Part shown: positions 1 through 8,959 of the stretch, in pieces
Layout: the number at the start of each line of letters is the position of its first letter
Numbering within the stretch: position 1 is the stretch's first letter
From: Anaerococcus marasmi
GTDB taxonomy: Bacteria > Bacillota > Clostridia > Tissierellales > Peptoniphilaceae
Direction of reading: 5' to 3'
DNA: 64,000 bases
Assembly (NCBI RefSeq): GCF_900290195.1
Contig: NZ_OLMF01000004.1
Span: 1,043,501-1,107,500 of the forward strand
Position numbers and translations under genes: made by a program
Notes under the pieces: model-generated
Database searches by the model: none
What the model saw: the letters and a program-made list of their open reading frames with translations, nothing else
Told to the model about the DNA's origin: nothing

Positions 1-258
1 GAGAAATGTCCCTATAGGAAGGGTGTGAAGGCTAATCCCTTCTGTCATAATATTTTCTGCGAAATCTCCTGGCTTTAGACTCGGGATTTTCTCCTTCATC
101 TTCTCTAATGATTCCACCGCCAAAAGAGAGACCTGCCTGTGCCAGTTTCCCGCATGGGCATCTCCCACTATTCCATGATTTTTCCTAAGTTCTATTTGAG
201 GGACGGGGCTTTTGACCGTTCCCTTTTTTTCGCTTATATTAACCGATATAACTTTCAT
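1..258 (-). CDS. MOSC-domain protein, partial (3' end outside the window)
   Basis: The minus strand is open from an ATG at 258 to the window edge, giving 86 residues. The N-terminus MKVISVNIS, then GIVGDAHAGNWHRQVSLL and GDFAENI, match the MOSC family that handles sulfur or molybdenum-cofactor transfer. The start overlaps the end of moaC by 20 bases, so it is probably translationally coupled as the last visible gene of the mod-moa operon. In clostridia such MOSC proteins are often fused to or followed by a MogA/MoaB domain, which cannot be seen here. The family is confident; the exact function is not known. Confidence 0.8.
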   Translation of the reverse strand, partial: MKVISVNISEKKGTVKSPVPQIELRKNHGIVGDAHAGNWHRQVSLLAVESLEKMKEKIPSLKPGDFAENIMTEGISLHTLPIGTFL

Positions 259-727
259 TCTTGTAATCTCCGCTCTTGCCGCCAGTCTTTCTTAAAAGCT
301 TGATCTCGCCAATTTCTATATCCTTCTGGACTGCCTTACACATATCATAAATCGTAAGGGCAGCCACACTCGCCCCCGTAAGGGCCTCCATCTCGACTCC
401 TGTCTTGGCATTAAGCTTTGCAGAAGTTCTAATCTCGATTGTATGAGTCTTATCATCCATGACAAAGTCGATCTCTATAGAAGTTAGGTTAATAGGATGG
501 CACATGGGAATCATATTGGCAGTGTTTTTGGCTGCCATGATACCTGCTACCTTGGCGACAGTTAGGGCATCTCCCTTTTCAATCTCTGAGTTTTTAACCA
601 TCTTGTAGGTCTTTTCATTTAAGAAGACCTTGGCAGTCGCTATCGCAAGCCTATCTGTCGGATCTTTCCCAGATACATCAACCATCCTCGCTCTTCCATT
701 CTCATCCAAATGACTAAACTTATCCAT
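239..727 (-). CDS. moaC: Cyclic pyranopterin monophosphate synthase MoaC
   Basis: 162 residues, the usual length. It converts the MoaA product (3',8-cyclo-dihydro-GTP) to cyclic pyranopterin monophosphate in molybdenum-cofactor synthesis. Family motifs are all visible: MCHPI at 75-79, GVEMEALTGAS at 110-120, and YDMCKA with Asp128 and Lys131 in the positions of the known catalytic residues, then KTGGKSG near 148-153. The start follows directly on the moaA stop at 728, and the end overlaps the MOSC gene by 20 bases, so it is an internal operon gene. The call is secure. Confidence 0.96.
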   Translation of the reverse strand: MDKFSHLDENGRARMVDVSGKDPTDRLAIATAKVFLNEKTYKMVKNSEIEKGDALTVAKVAGIMAAKNTANMIPMCHPINLTSIEIDFVMDDKTHTIEIRTSAKLNAKTGVEMEALTGASVAALTIYDMCKAVQKDIEIGEIKLLRKTGGKSGDYKNESYIG

Positions 728-1672
728 CTATCCTCCTATAGAACTCATTGTTCGCACGCTTTCCGAGCCAAAATCACATATCCTATGACTTTTGGGCTTG
801 GTGTAGATACTTTCTCTGATTATTTTCTTCTTTTCCTCAAGGCTTAGACCCTTTATAGATATCTCCTCTCTCGAGTGCAGGCAGGCCTTAAGCTTCCCAT
901 CCGCAGTAAGCCTAATTCTATTACAATCCTTGCAGAACTTGTGGCTTAGGGGCGATATGAGACCGACCCTTCCCTTGTGACCTTCTATGGCAAAAGACCT
1001 CGCCACTCCGTCAAAGCCCAGGTCCTTCTTCCTATATCCATCGAGAATATTGTTGTTCGCCTTATAATTATTCCTATCAAAGTCTAGGTCCGCCCCGATT
1101 GGCATAAGCTCGATAAATCTTACTTCAATATCGTTATTTTCAGTAAGGGCTAGGAAATCTCCTATTTCCTTATCATTAAAGCCCTTTATTAAGACAACAT
1201 TGACCTTAACCTTAAAGTCAAGTTCGATTGCCTTGGCGATAGCTCTTTTTACCTCTTCTAGTTGGTCTGATCCAGTTATAAGCTCAAACTTCTCCCTGTC
1301 CAGGGTATCCAGACTAAAGTTAATTCTAGAAATCCCATATTCCTTAAGAAGGTCAAGCTTATCGTAAACCATAGACCCGTTTGTGGTTATAGCGAAGTCC
1401 TCTATCTCTGGGATTTGAGCTAGGCTTTTTATAAGATCCATAACTCCTCGCCTTGCGAAGGGCTCGCCTCCAGTAAGTCTGATCTTTTTTATGCCAAGAC
1501 CTGCCATAATCTGGGCTGTTTCTACTATCTCTTCAAAAGTTAGGATGTCCTCGTGACGAAGAAGCTTAATTCCATCTTCTCCCATGCAATATTTGCACCT
1601 GAAATTACACCTGTCGGTGACAGATATTCTAAGATATGAAATTTCTCTTCCAAATTGATCTTTCATAATCAT
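728..1672 (-). CDS. moaA: GTP 3',8-cyclase MoaA (radical SAM)
   Basis: 314 residues. It catalyses the first step of molybdenum-cofactor synthesis from GTP. The N-terminal radical-SAM cluster motif CNFRCKYC supplies Cys22, Cys26 and Cys29. The C-terminal second cluster is seen in FCKDCNRIRLTADGKLKAC. The protein ends in Gly-Gly, typical of MoaA, where the tail enters the active site. It overlaps modC by 4 bases upstream and abuts moaC downstream, so uptake and use of molybdate are encoded in one transcript. Confidence 0.96.
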   Translation of the reverse strand: MIMKDQFGREISYLRISVTDRCNFRCKYCMGEDGIKLLRHEDILTFEEIVETAQIMAGLGIKKIRLTGGEPFARRGVMDLIKSLAQIPEIEDFAITTNGSMVYDKLDLLKEYGISRINFSLDTLDREKFELITGSDQLEEVKRAIAKAIELDFKVKVNVVLIKGFNDKEIGDFLALTENNDIEVRFIELMPIGADLDFDRNNYKANNNILDGYRKKDLGFDGVARSFAIEGHKGRVGLISPLSHKFCKDCNRIRLTADGKLKACLHSREEISIKGLSLEEKKKIIRESIYTKPKSHRICDFGSESVRTMSSIGG

Positions 1673-2697
1673 TCCTCTTTCAAAAACAATAGCTTGCGGC
1701 TATCTATAGCAAAATACTTTGGCCCATCGTGAAACTCTTTATACTCTTCCTTATCTATTTCAATCCTCAAATCATCATACTTTTTATCATCATGATTTAA
1801 AATTACAAGGAAGGAGTCGATATTTTCAATTAGACGAAATTCTTCTATTCTTATAAAATCGTCATTTAAGGCCCTATCACTTAAGATTATATCCCTGCTT
1901 CTTAGGGCACATAGATTTGCTTCGGGCTTAATCTTAGTCTTAGTCTTTAGCCTTATCCCCCAAGTCTTAAGAAATATTTCGTCCTTCACAATCTCAAAAT
2001 CCGAGAAGTTATTTATACCAATAAGCTTAGCCTCAGTAAGGCTTATGGGATTTTCGAAAAAGTCTTTCGTTTCCTTTAACTCTCCACTTTTTCCGTTGCT
2101 AATACTTATTATCTTATCGCTCATCCTGTAGACTTCGTCCTTGTTATGGCTTACCAGAATCGTCTTAAGATCGTATTTTCTGATAATATTTAAGACTTCT
2201 GTCTCGATTGAATTCTTGAGAAACTCATCCAGAGCTGAGAAGGGTTCATCTAAAAGCAAGATATCAGGCTTATTTACAAGGATCCTACAAAGAGCCGTCC
2301 TCTGCCTTTCTCCTCCAGAAATATAGGCTGGAAGCTTGTCCTTGATATCATAGATTTGCATCTCTTTTAGTTTATCGGTAATATCACGCCTTTCTCTAAG
2401 ACCAGCCCTCACATTTTCTTCTACAGTAAAGTTCGGGAAAAGGGCGTAGTCCTGGAAGAGATAGCCCACTCTCCTATCCTGGGGCCTTAGGTTGATTTTC
2501 TTTTCTGAATCAAAAAGAGTCCTTCCATTTAGGATAATCTTACCCGAATCAGGCTTAATCAGTCCTCCTATGGCCTTAAGGGTTAAGCTTTTACCCGACC
2601 CACTTGCTCCAAGAAAGCCCAGCCTCTCATTTTCCATCTCAAAATCCACGTCGAGCTTGAAATTCTTGAAGTCCTTTTTTATCTTACAAATTAGCAT
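1669..2697 (-). CDS. modC: Molybdate ABC transporter ATPase ModC
   Basis: 342 residues. The ATPase domain carries Walker A GASGSGKS (30-37), signature SGGERQR (near 127) and Walker B ILLLDEP. It is followed by about 110 residues of C-terminal domain in the place where ModC-type ATPases carry a molybdate-binding regulatory fold. It energises molybdate import through ModB. It overlaps modB by 14 bases and moaA by 4. Substrate is assigned from the moaA/moaC neighbours and from modA; tungstate cannot be excluded. Confidence 0.9.
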   Translation of the reverse strand: MLICKIKKDFKNFKLDVDFEMENERLGFLGASGSGKSLTLKAIGGLIKPDSGKIILNGRTLFDSEKKINLRPQDRRVGYLFQDYALFPNFTVEENVRAGLRERRDITDKLKEMQIYDIKDKLPAYISGGERQRTALCRILVNKPDILLLDEPFSALDEFLKNSIETEVLNIIRKYDLKTILVSHNKDEVYRMSDKIISISNGKSGELKETKDFFENPISLTEAKLIGINNFSDFEIVKDEIFLKTWGIRLKTKTKIKPEANLCALRSRDIILSDRALNDDFIRIEEFRLIENIDSFLVILNHDDKKYDDLRIEIDKEEYKEFHDGPKYFAIDSRKLLFLKEE

Positions 2698-3352
2698 GGT
2701 TTTTCTCCTTACTTTCTAGAAGGTTAAGGGATAACAAGACTACAAAGGAAATGGCAAGGTTGATGAAAACCCACTTGTAGGCAAGGCTATCCTGGCCGAT
2801 CCTCCATAGCTGATAGACTGTAGTAGAAATGGTTGCAGTCTTGTTGGGAATGAATCCCGAAACCATGCTAGTCGCCCCATATTCCCCCAGGGCCCTAGCA
2901 AAGGAAAGGATAATGCCTGCGAGAATCTCCTTCTTGCAAGAGGGAAGGACTATCCTCCAAAATATCCAAGTATTGGACTTGCCCAGAGTCTGGGCGGCAT
3001 ATTTTAGATTCATATCAAAAGATTCAAAAGCCCCCCTGCTCGTCCTATACATCAAGGGAAAAGTTACGATAATAGTTGCAAAAACTGCCGAGTACCATCT
3101 CATAACTAGGCTGATATCCCTCCTTGCGAAAAACTCTCCTATGTAATTGTTAGGACCAAGACTTTTAAGTAAGAAAAATCCAACAACCGTCGGAGGAAGA
3201 ACCAAGGGCAGGGTCAAGACCACATCCAAGAATCCCTTGAGGGTTGGATTTAGCTTTCTTACTTGATAAGCCAAAAATATCCCTAGGAAAAATGTGAAAA
3301 AACAAGAAATCAAAGCAATTCTAACAGAATTATATAAGGGAAAAAGATTCAT
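2684..3352 (-). CDS. modB: Molybdate ABC transporter permease ModB
   Basis: About 222 residues with five or more hydrophobic segments and the EAA-like loop expected of BPD permeases (EILAGIILSFARALGEYGATSMVSG region). I prefer the ATG at 3352 (MNLFPLYNSVRIAL), 7 bases after the modA stop, to the longer reading from 3391, which would overlap modA by 32 bases and add residues not typical of ModB. It forms the membrane channel for molybdate with ModA and ModC. Confidence 0.9.
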   Translation of the reverse strand: MNLFPLYNSVRIALISCFFTFFLGIFLAYQVRKLNPTLKGFLDVVLTLPLVLPPTVVGFFLLKSLGPNNYIGEFFARRDISLVMRWYSAVFATIIVTFPLMYRTSRGAFESFDMNLKYAAQTLGKSNTWIFWRIVLPSCKKEILAGIILSFARALGEYGATSMVSGFIPNKTATISTTVYQLWRIGQDSLAYKWVFINLAISFVVLLSLNLLESKEKNHANL

Positions 3353-3359
3353 AGCTAAT

Positions 3360-4241
3360 CTAACTTGCTGGCTTAAAACCATATTTGACAAAGACTTCCC
3401 TTGCCCTATCGCTCTTCAAAAATTCCAAGAATTTCTCGGAAGCTTCCCTATTAGAAGAATTCTCGATGAGGGCTGCTGGATATATTACCTTCTTATCAAG
3501 CATATCAGGATTTGTAGTAGCTACGATTTTTAGACCCGCTGCCTTAGCATCTGTCGAATAAATAATTCCGCAATCAACAGCTCCTTCCTTAAGCCAAGAA
3601 GTAACTTCCTTGACATTTGACCCGAAGCTAATCTTATCTTGAATCATTTCCCAAATCCCCATATTCTTTAGTAAAGATTCAGAATATTGGCCAACGGGAA
3701 CATCAGCATTGCCCAGAGCAATAGTTCCGACCTTATCTTTTTTAATATCATCGAAAGACCTAATATCCTTGTCAAAATTTTCCTTCACAGCAAGGACAAC
3801 TTCGTTTTCTAGGAGGTCAAACCTTGTATTAGGGTCGATTGTAATATTGCTGGCCTTAGACGCTCTATTTGGATCAAGCTCATCCATTTGCTTTTTAGCA
3901 GCAGAGATAAAAACGTCGCAATTTGCACCCTCAGCTATTTGTGTCTTAAGCGTTCCTGAGGAATCGAAGTTAAATATAAGATTAAGGTCTGGATTTTCCT
4001 CTTCGAAAACTGTCTTTAACTCTTCTAGAGACTCGGTCATGGAAGCTGCAGCAAAGACATTTAGATCGGTCTTGGCACTTGCGTCATCTTTCTTCCTCTC
4101 TTCATCTTTTTTTTCATTATTCATATCTTCTGCCTTTGTCTCTTCCTTCACATCTTCTCCTTCTGGTGCCTTGGCTCCACAAGCTGCAAGTGATACCGCA
4201 AAAAGCAAAGATAAAAAGATTGCTGTCATTTTTTTCATCAT
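3360..4241 (-). CDS. modA: Molybdate-binding lipoprotein ModA
   Basis: 293 residues. A lipoprotein signal ends in the lipobox SLAAC (Cys21), so it is membrane-anchored outside the cell. Residues 27-57 are a Lys/Glu/Asp-rich linker. The binding domain starts with LNVFAAASMTESLEEL, typical of ModA, and contains FDSSGTLKTQIAEGANCDVFISA and GNADVPVGQYSESLL. The ribosome site AAAGGAGAAA precedes the ATG. As first gene of the operon it is followed by modB, modC, moaA, moaC and the MOSC gene. Confidence 0.94.
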   Translation of the reverse strand: MMKKMTAIFLSLLFAVSLAACGAKAPEGEDVKEETKAEDMNNEKKDEERKKDDASAKTDLNVFAAASMTESLEELKTVFEEENPDLNLIFNFDSSGTLKTQIAEGANCDVFISAAKKQMDELDPNRASKASNITIDPNTRFDLLENEVVLAVKENFDKDIRSFDDIKKDKVGTIALGNADVPVGQYSESLLKNMGIWEMIQDKISFGSNVKEVTSWLKEGAVDCGIIYSTDAKAAGLKIVATTNPDMLDKKVIYPAALIENSSNREASEKFLEFLKSDRAREVFVKYGFKPAS

Positions 4242-4260
4242 TTTCTCCTTTAGGACATGT

Positions 4261-4295
4261 CGAATAGTTTACGTCGACTACTCGGTCATATTATA
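4261..4295 (-). promoter_or_regulatory. Promoter -10 and operator-like inverted repeat upstream of modA
   Basis: A perfect -10 hexamer TATAAT lies on the minus strand at 4290-4295; the -35 is weak. Immediately downstream, over the predicted transcription start, is an inverted repeat: CGAATAGT at 4261-4268 and ACTACTCG at 4277-4284 (7 of 8 positions pair, 8-base spacer). Its place suggests repression of the mod-moa operon by a ModE-like or other metal-responsive regulator. Not experimentally known. Confidence 0.5.
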
Positions 4296-4379
4296 TCACA
4301 ATTATAGGCAAATAGGAACTAAGCTGTTTATTTTTAGGGAAAATTCGAGTATACTATTATTTATTGAAAAGGAGTTAAT

Positions 4380-5390
4380 ATGAGTAAGTTAGTTATACCA
4401 GAAAATTATAAAAGCAACGAAGATTTATATAGAACCCAATTGTTGATTAAGGAAATCAAAGACTACTTCCAAATCAACCTAGCCAACAACCTAAACCTAA
4501 AGCGTGTATCTGCTCCCCTATTCGTTTCAGAAACATCCGGTCTTAACGATAACCTAAATGGAGTAGAAAAACCTGTAACTTTCGACCTTCCAGAAGCCCA
4601 CAACGCCGAGATGGAAATCGTCCACTCCCTTGCCAAATGGAAGAGATACGCCCTAGAAGAATATAACTTCAAAACCCACGAGGGCCTTTACACAGACATG
4701 AACGCCATAAGACGCTGCGAAGAACCTGACAACACCCACTCCTTCTACGTCGACCAATGGGACTGGGAGCTAATCATGAATGAAGAAGACAGAAACGTGG
4801 ACTATCTCAAACAAATCGTAGAAACAATTTACAGGACCATGAAGTCCCTAGACGAATACCTCTGTACCCTCATTCCAACTAGACAAAAGCTCTTAAAAGA
4901 TCAAATAAGATTTATCACAAGCGAAGAGCTCCTCCAAAAATATCCAGGAAAGAACGATAAGGAAAGAGAAAGACTAGCAGTCAAAGAATACGGAGCAGTT
5001 TTCCTAATGCAAATAGGAAAAGTTCTCTCTAACGGAGAAAAACACGACCTCCGTGCCCCAGACTACGACGATTGGGAACTTAACGGAGACATCCTCGTAT
5101 ATAACCCAGTCCTAGACGATGTCCTAGAACTCTCATCCATGGGCATCAGAGTCAACCCAGAAAGACTAAACGAACAACTAAAACAAACCGACAACCTAGA
5201 CAGACTCAAATTCGACTACCACAGGATGCTTATAGACGGCAAACTCCCACAAACCATAGGTGGAGGAATCGGCCAATCCCGACTATGTATGTTCTTCCTC
5301 CAAAAGTCCCACATAGGAGAAGTCCAAGTATCCTACTGGCCAGACGAACAAAGAAAAGCCCTAGCAAACAAGGGAATCAAACTATTGTAG
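4380..5390 (+). CDS. asnA: Aspartate-ammonia ligase (asparagine synthetase A)
   Basis: 336 residues, normal for AsnA, which makes asparagine from aspartate, ammonia and ATP using a class II aminoacyl-tRNA-synthetase fold. Recognisable stretches are SGLNDNLNGVEKPV, DMNAIRRCEE, the central VDQWDWE and the C-terminal GGGIGQSRLCMFFLQ with HIGEVQVSYWP. The ribosome site AAAGGAG lies 6 bases before the ATG. Single gene, divergent from the mod operon and closed by a strong terminator. Confidence 0.97.
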   Translation: MSKLVIPENYKSNEDLYRTQLLIKEIKDYFQINLANNLNLKRVSAPLFVSETSGLNDNLNGVEKPVTFDLPEAHNAEMEIVHSLAKWKRYALEEYNFKTHEGLYTDMNAIRRCEEPDNTHSFYVDQWDWELIMNEEDRNVDYLKQIVETIYRTMKSLDEYLCTLIPTRQKLLKDQIRFITSEELLQKYPGKNDKERERLAVKEYGAVFLMQIGKVLSNGEKHDLRAPDYDDWELNGDILVYNPVLDDVLELSSMGIRVNPERLNEQLKQTDNLDRLKFDYHRMLIDGKLPQTIGGGIGQSRLCMFFLQKSHIGEVQVSYWPDEQRKALANKGIKLL

Positions 5391-5392
5391 GA

Positions 5393-5435
5393 GAAAAAGC
5401 GGACCAAAGGAAATAAACCCTGGTCCGCTTTTTCT
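5393..5435 (+). terminator. Rho-independent terminator of asnA
   Basis: The stem AAAGCGGACCA pairs with TGGTCCGCTTT and is flanked by A- and T-runs, so it could act in both directions. Confidence 0.9.
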
Positions 5436-5509
5436 TTGGGAAAATTTAAGGTTCTAAATTATAATATATAACTCTAACAAAGAAGACTTATCTGAGCAAA
5501 TATCCAAAT

Positions 5510-5720
5510 AAATGAGACTTCTCCACAAGGTCGAAGTAAGGGAATACTGGTGCTTCACATAAGAGCAAGAGAAACAGTCCCCTTATCTCTAATGGTCCTG
5601 GCCACAATGAACGAAGTGAATTGATGGCAGACCTTAATCGAGGCTTTGCGAGGTGAAGCGAAGCTGAACCTGCAAACTACCGTCGAGCGGAGCGAAGCGG
5701 AGTCGAGAGGTCTCATAATT
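5510..5720. repeat. S-family dispersed repeat, copy S1
   Basis: Non-coding segment sharing ordered blocks with three other loci (29690-30015, 38385-39300, 44560-45060): a CCTTATCTCTAATGG block, TGGCCACAATGAACGAAGTG, ACCTTAATCGAGGCTTTGCG, and the core GTCGAGCGGAGCGAAGCGG. The stretch 5436-5892 contains no convincing gene otherwise. Confidence 0.8.
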
Positions 5721-5892
5721 AAAAATCACACTTCTATAACTACAAGCATCCGGAATAAAAGAATGAGAATTACTTAATATAATAATATTAAGAAAATAAT
5801 CCAATAATTCTGTAGAAAGGAAAAAACCATATAAAATGAAGTATAATATATACGTTATCATCACTTCCATTAGCATGGAAGGAGGTGATTCT

Positions 5893-6048
5893 ATGCGAGA
5901 AGTGTTCAGTTTCATACTTGATGTCATAGTACAAGTACTTGGTAACTACTTGTACAAATTGCTAGGCAGCAAGTTAAATAGTAAATGTCAACCGAAAAAT
6001 GGTCCACAGTTATTATCGAAAAGTGGTCCAGATATAGTAAAAAATTAA
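5893..6048 (+). CDS. Possible small hydrophobic peptide, fused by IS21 insertion
   Basis: An ATG at 5893 preceded by a near-perfect ribosome site (GGAAGGAGGTGATTCT) opens a 51-residue frame starting MREVFSFILDVIVQVLGNYL, with one hydrophobic segment. The frame runs into the left end of the IS21 element at 5986, so only about 31 residues are native. The strong ribosome site and hydrophobic start resemble small membrane or toxin-like peptides, but no family is recognised. A perfect 9-base inverted repeat (GTACAAGTA 5929-5937, TACTTGTAC 5947-5955) lies within it. Confidence 0.3.
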   Translation: MREVFSFILDVIVQVLGNYLYKLLGSKLNSKCQPKNGPQLLSKSGPDIVKN

Positions 6049-6091
6049 CCACACATCCTTTCCCCTAGGGGAAAGGGAATTTATATATATT

Positions 6092-6835
6092 TCATATATT
6101 TTTTGACCACTCTATTGTATCTTCCATCCTACAACTTTTCTCCCTAGACATATCCATAATATGAGCCCTATGAGCTAGTCTATCAACTATGGCTCCAGTA
6201 AGCATAGGATCTTTAAAAACTTCCTCCCATCTTTCAAAGTTTAAGTTAGTTGTCAAAATTATTGAACCCTTATCGTTTCTAGATGATAAGAGGTTAAAAA
6301 GAATCTCACATCCTATCTTATCAAATGAAACATAACCTAACTCATCTAATATTACTAAATCATATTTTTCAAATTTCTTCTTGTAGTTAGTAATTTGATT
6401 TTTACTCATAGCCTCTTGTAGTTCAATTACTAAATTAGGAACTGAGGTAAATAGTACATTCTTTCCCACAATACATGCCTTAATACCTAGGGCAGTTGCA
6501 TAATGAGTTTTACCACAGCCAGGTGTGCCTATTAAGATAATATTTTCTTTGTTATCTACAAACTTTAAAGTTTCTAAGTATTCAAACTTCCTATTTAACT
6601 CTAGGCTGTATTTACTCTTATCAAAGTCCTCCATAAACTTTTTATTGATAAATTTAGCATTCCTAATTCTTCTTGATATTCCATTATTCTTCCTTCTTTC
6701 TACCTCCCTTTCAAGAAAAAGATTTAGGAAATCTTCTAGAGATAAATTAAGATTATTAGCTTCATTTATCAATTCTTCATATGATTGTCTAAGATACGAT
6801 AGTTTAAGTATTCTACAAGCCTCTTTGATGTCCAT
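6092..6835 (-). CDS. istB: IS21-family ATP-binding helper protein IstB
   Basis: 247 residues, full length for IstB. It has the AAA+ Walker A GTPGCGKTH (near residue 105), Walker B LVILDELGYVSFD and the sensor region SIILTTNLNFERW. IstB is the target-selection ATPase that assists the IstA transposase. It lies 2 bases downstream of the istA remnant. The gene looks intact although its partner is not, so the element is unlikely to move on its own. Confidence 0.93.
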   Translation of the reverse strand: MDIKEACRILKLSYLRQSYEELINEANNLNLSLEDFLNLFLEREVERRKNNGISRRIRNAKFINKKFMEDFDKSKYSLELNRKFEYLETLKFVDNKENIILIGTPGCGKTHYATALGIKACIVGKNVLFTSVPNLVIELQEAMSKNQITNYKKKFEKYDLVILDELGYVSFDKIGCEILFNLLSSRNDKGSIILTTNLNFERWEEVFKDPMLTGAIVDRLAHRAHIMDMSREKSCRMEDTIEWSKNI

Positions 6836-6837
6836 AT

Positions 6838-7697
6838 CTATTTACCTCCTATGCATAAAGAATCATATGAAGCTACTATTTTCCTTGCCTTAATTTCAAT
6901 ATCATTATCTACTTTTACTATGTCTATTACATCTATTTCATCTTTTGAGTTAGCATAAGATTTTAACAAGCCAAGTAGTTGATCCATATCCTTATCTTTG
7001 TTATCTTCTATTAGACTTATGAATTTCTTCGGGTTAGAGGTAAAATATTTATCAAAGATGGCTTTCAAATCAGGATGACTTTTTAAGGCTAAAGAATTAC
7101 GAATAGCACCTGGTTTACGTGCTAATGAGTCTAGATAATGGGTTATATCTATGCTGTATTCATTAGGGCCGTCTTTTCTTTTGTGTATCGCTAGTAGCTT
7201 TTCATTAACATATATTTTAACTTCCCTTGCATACTTTCTTACCAAGACTTTTCGTCCAACCATATATTCAGGTACAGAATACTTGTTCCTATCAACTTGA
7301 ATTAAAGAATATTTATCTACCTTATGCTCTGAAATACTTGCTAGTTCATAGCTAGGTCTAAGATTTAGAAGTTTTTTCTTTTCTTCTTCAATCAAAGAAT
7401 CTTTATTTAAATCTACTAAGGAATCTTCTTTTCCATAGCTAAAATTTCATCAAGATAGTCATCAACTTCCTTTGTATACTTAACTTTCTTCCTGTTAGAA
7501 GAGTCATAGGAAGGAGCCTTTGCTATTTTTTCTTGTATTAAAGCCCTACCTAAGTTAGGATCATCTAATTTTTTCACATTATCCTTGTATTCATTCCAAT
7601 ATTTTCCTATTGTTTTTCTATCAATCTTAAGAATCTTTGCAGCTTCTCTATTTGAATACCCTTGATTTTTAAGTCTTATTATTGCATGCTTGTCCAT
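6838..7697 (-). pseudogene. istA: IS21 transposase IstA, central catalytic core deleted
   Basis: The N-terminal part (ATG at 7697, MDKHAIIRLKNQGYSNREAA, helix-turn-helix) stops at 7416. The C-terminal part reads in another frame from about 7430 to 6838 and includes VDKYSLIQVDRNKYSVPEY. Together they encode about 280 residues, against roughly 400-500 for intact IstA. The missing piece is the DDE integrase core. An inverted repeat CCTCCGTA/TACGGAGG just upstream (7717-7745) buries a ribosome-site-like sequence. Confidence 0.85.
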
Positions 7698-8043
7698 TAA
7701 ATTAATCACCTCACACACCTCCGTACCTATATTTTACATACGGAGGATAAACTAAAACAAGTGGACCATTTTTCGATTAGAATCAATCGATTATTGGACC
7801 ACTTTTAGTTTATCATGTACATATCAAAGCCTTTAGCAGAAATTTTTTCTTTTTTAATTTTTGACAATTTCCCCCCCTTATTCTCGATTAATCTTTATTA
7901 ATTATATTATAGCATAAAAATGCCCAGGGCACTGTATGCTATCTGGCCTAGCCTCAAAGCCTAAATCTATATCTAGTTTCCAATCATATTTGATACAATT
8001 AAACAATTTCTCTTAACCCTGAAACTCTTTACATTTGGGCATA

Positions 8044-8075
8044 GAAAAAGCACCTACTAATTACAAGTAAGTGCT
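8044..8075 (-). terminator. Terminator of the MerR-family gene
   Basis: Minus-strand stem AGCACTTACT pairs with AGTAGGTGCT, followed by a T-run. It starts 10 bases after the stop codon. Confidence 0.85.
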
Positions 8076-8084
8076 CAACTGTGA

Positions 8085-8936
8085 TTATTGATATTTATTA
8101 TTTAGATACTCTTCATTTGCCTTTATGAGCTTCTTATAGTAATTATCATAGCTCTTGCTAAATTTTCTAATAAGCGGAATTGCTATTTCATAGTATTGAT
8201 TTTCCTTCATAAAGTTTTTAAGCTTATCCTGAATCTGTTTCATCATGCTATTTTGATACTCTTCACTATTTTTATAGCTTTCATATTGAGAAATTGCATC
8301 TTCATTATCTTTCATCCAATTTTCAGGACTCTCTATAGCATCAAGTTTTGCCTGGTTTACATCCTTTAGGGTTTTCATATCAAAGGATGAGCTAATCTTC
8401 TCAATATATTTTTTCTCTTCTTCAGTTAATTCAAAGGCAGGAAGCCTATCAAGATAAGCTATATATTTATAAAAAGAATTCTTACCATCATCTTCTAATG
8501 GTTCATTCAAAAATGGTTGATAGGCAGCAAATATCATTTGTCCAAAATATCCTGGAAAAGCAATTTCTAGTTTTTCATAGATAGTTTCTTCCACCTCAAG
8601 TAGTGAAATTTTCTGATTAATTAGTTCATTACTTTCACCTTTAACAATCATTTCTAGTATTTTTTTCCTTTTTTCATCAAGATCCAATTGATGTTGTTTT
8701 TCTCTTAAAACAGAAGATAGAGCATCACCACCTGAAGATATACACTGACCAATTTCTGAGACACTCATTCCCAATTTTCTAAATATAGATACCTTTTTTA
8801 GAATTTCTAAATCATTTATACTATAGTCTCTATAACCATTCTCTGATTTCTGAGGATGGATAAGTCCTTTATCCTCATAATACTCTATTGCCTTCCTAGT
8901 TAGACCCGTTTCTTTTTGAATTTCACTTCTTAACAT
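8085..8936 (-). CDS. MerR-family transcriptional regulator
   Basis: 283 residues. The N-terminal winged helix-turn-helix is typical: IQKETGLTRKAIEYYEDKGL, then the wing ENGYRDYSINDLEILKKV, then FRKLGMSVSEIG. A dimerisation coiled coil follows near 80-105. The remaining 170 residues are a large effector domain that I do not recognise. The gene has its own 19-base-spacer promoter containing a dyad, so it probably regulates itself. No obvious target gene lies beside it. It sits in the accessory island. Confidence 0.88.
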   Translation of the reverse strand: MLRSEIQKETGLTRKAIEYYEDKGLIHPQKSENGYRDYSINDLEILKKVSIFRKLGMSVSEIGQCISSGGDALSSVLREKQHQLDLDEKRKKILEMIVKGESNELINQKISLLEVEETIYEKLEIAFPGYFGQMIFAAYQPFLNEPLEDDGKNSFYKYIAYLDRLPAFELTEEEKKYIEKISSSFDMKTLKDVNQAKLDAIESPENWMKDNEDAISQYESYKNSEEYQNSMMKQIQDKLKNFMKENQYYEIAIPLIRKFSKSYDNYYKKLIKANEEYLNNKYQ

Positions 8937-8959
8937 AGTTATCTACCTCCTTTGATTAA

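Larger units (their letters stand above)
5986..7866 (-). mobile_element. IS21-family insertion sequence, internally deleted
   Basis: The ends are TGTCAACC at 5986 and TTTTTGACA ending at 7866. Inside each end are two copies of the IS21-type multiple terminal repeat: CGAAAAATGGTCCA (5993-6006) and CGAAAAGTGGTCCA (6017-6030) on the left; the inverse at 7762-7775 and 7795-7806 on the right. It encodes istB and a broken istA. No convincing target-site duplication is visible at the flanks. Confidence 0.85.

Noticed and set aside
3709-4383. 224-codon plus-strand frame over modA
   Set aside because: Antisense shadow of modA, which has clear motifs and signal peptide.
5986-7866. Target-site duplication of IS21
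   Set aside because: Flanks (AGTAAA on the left, TTTCCC on the right) show no matching direct repeat of 4-8 bases.
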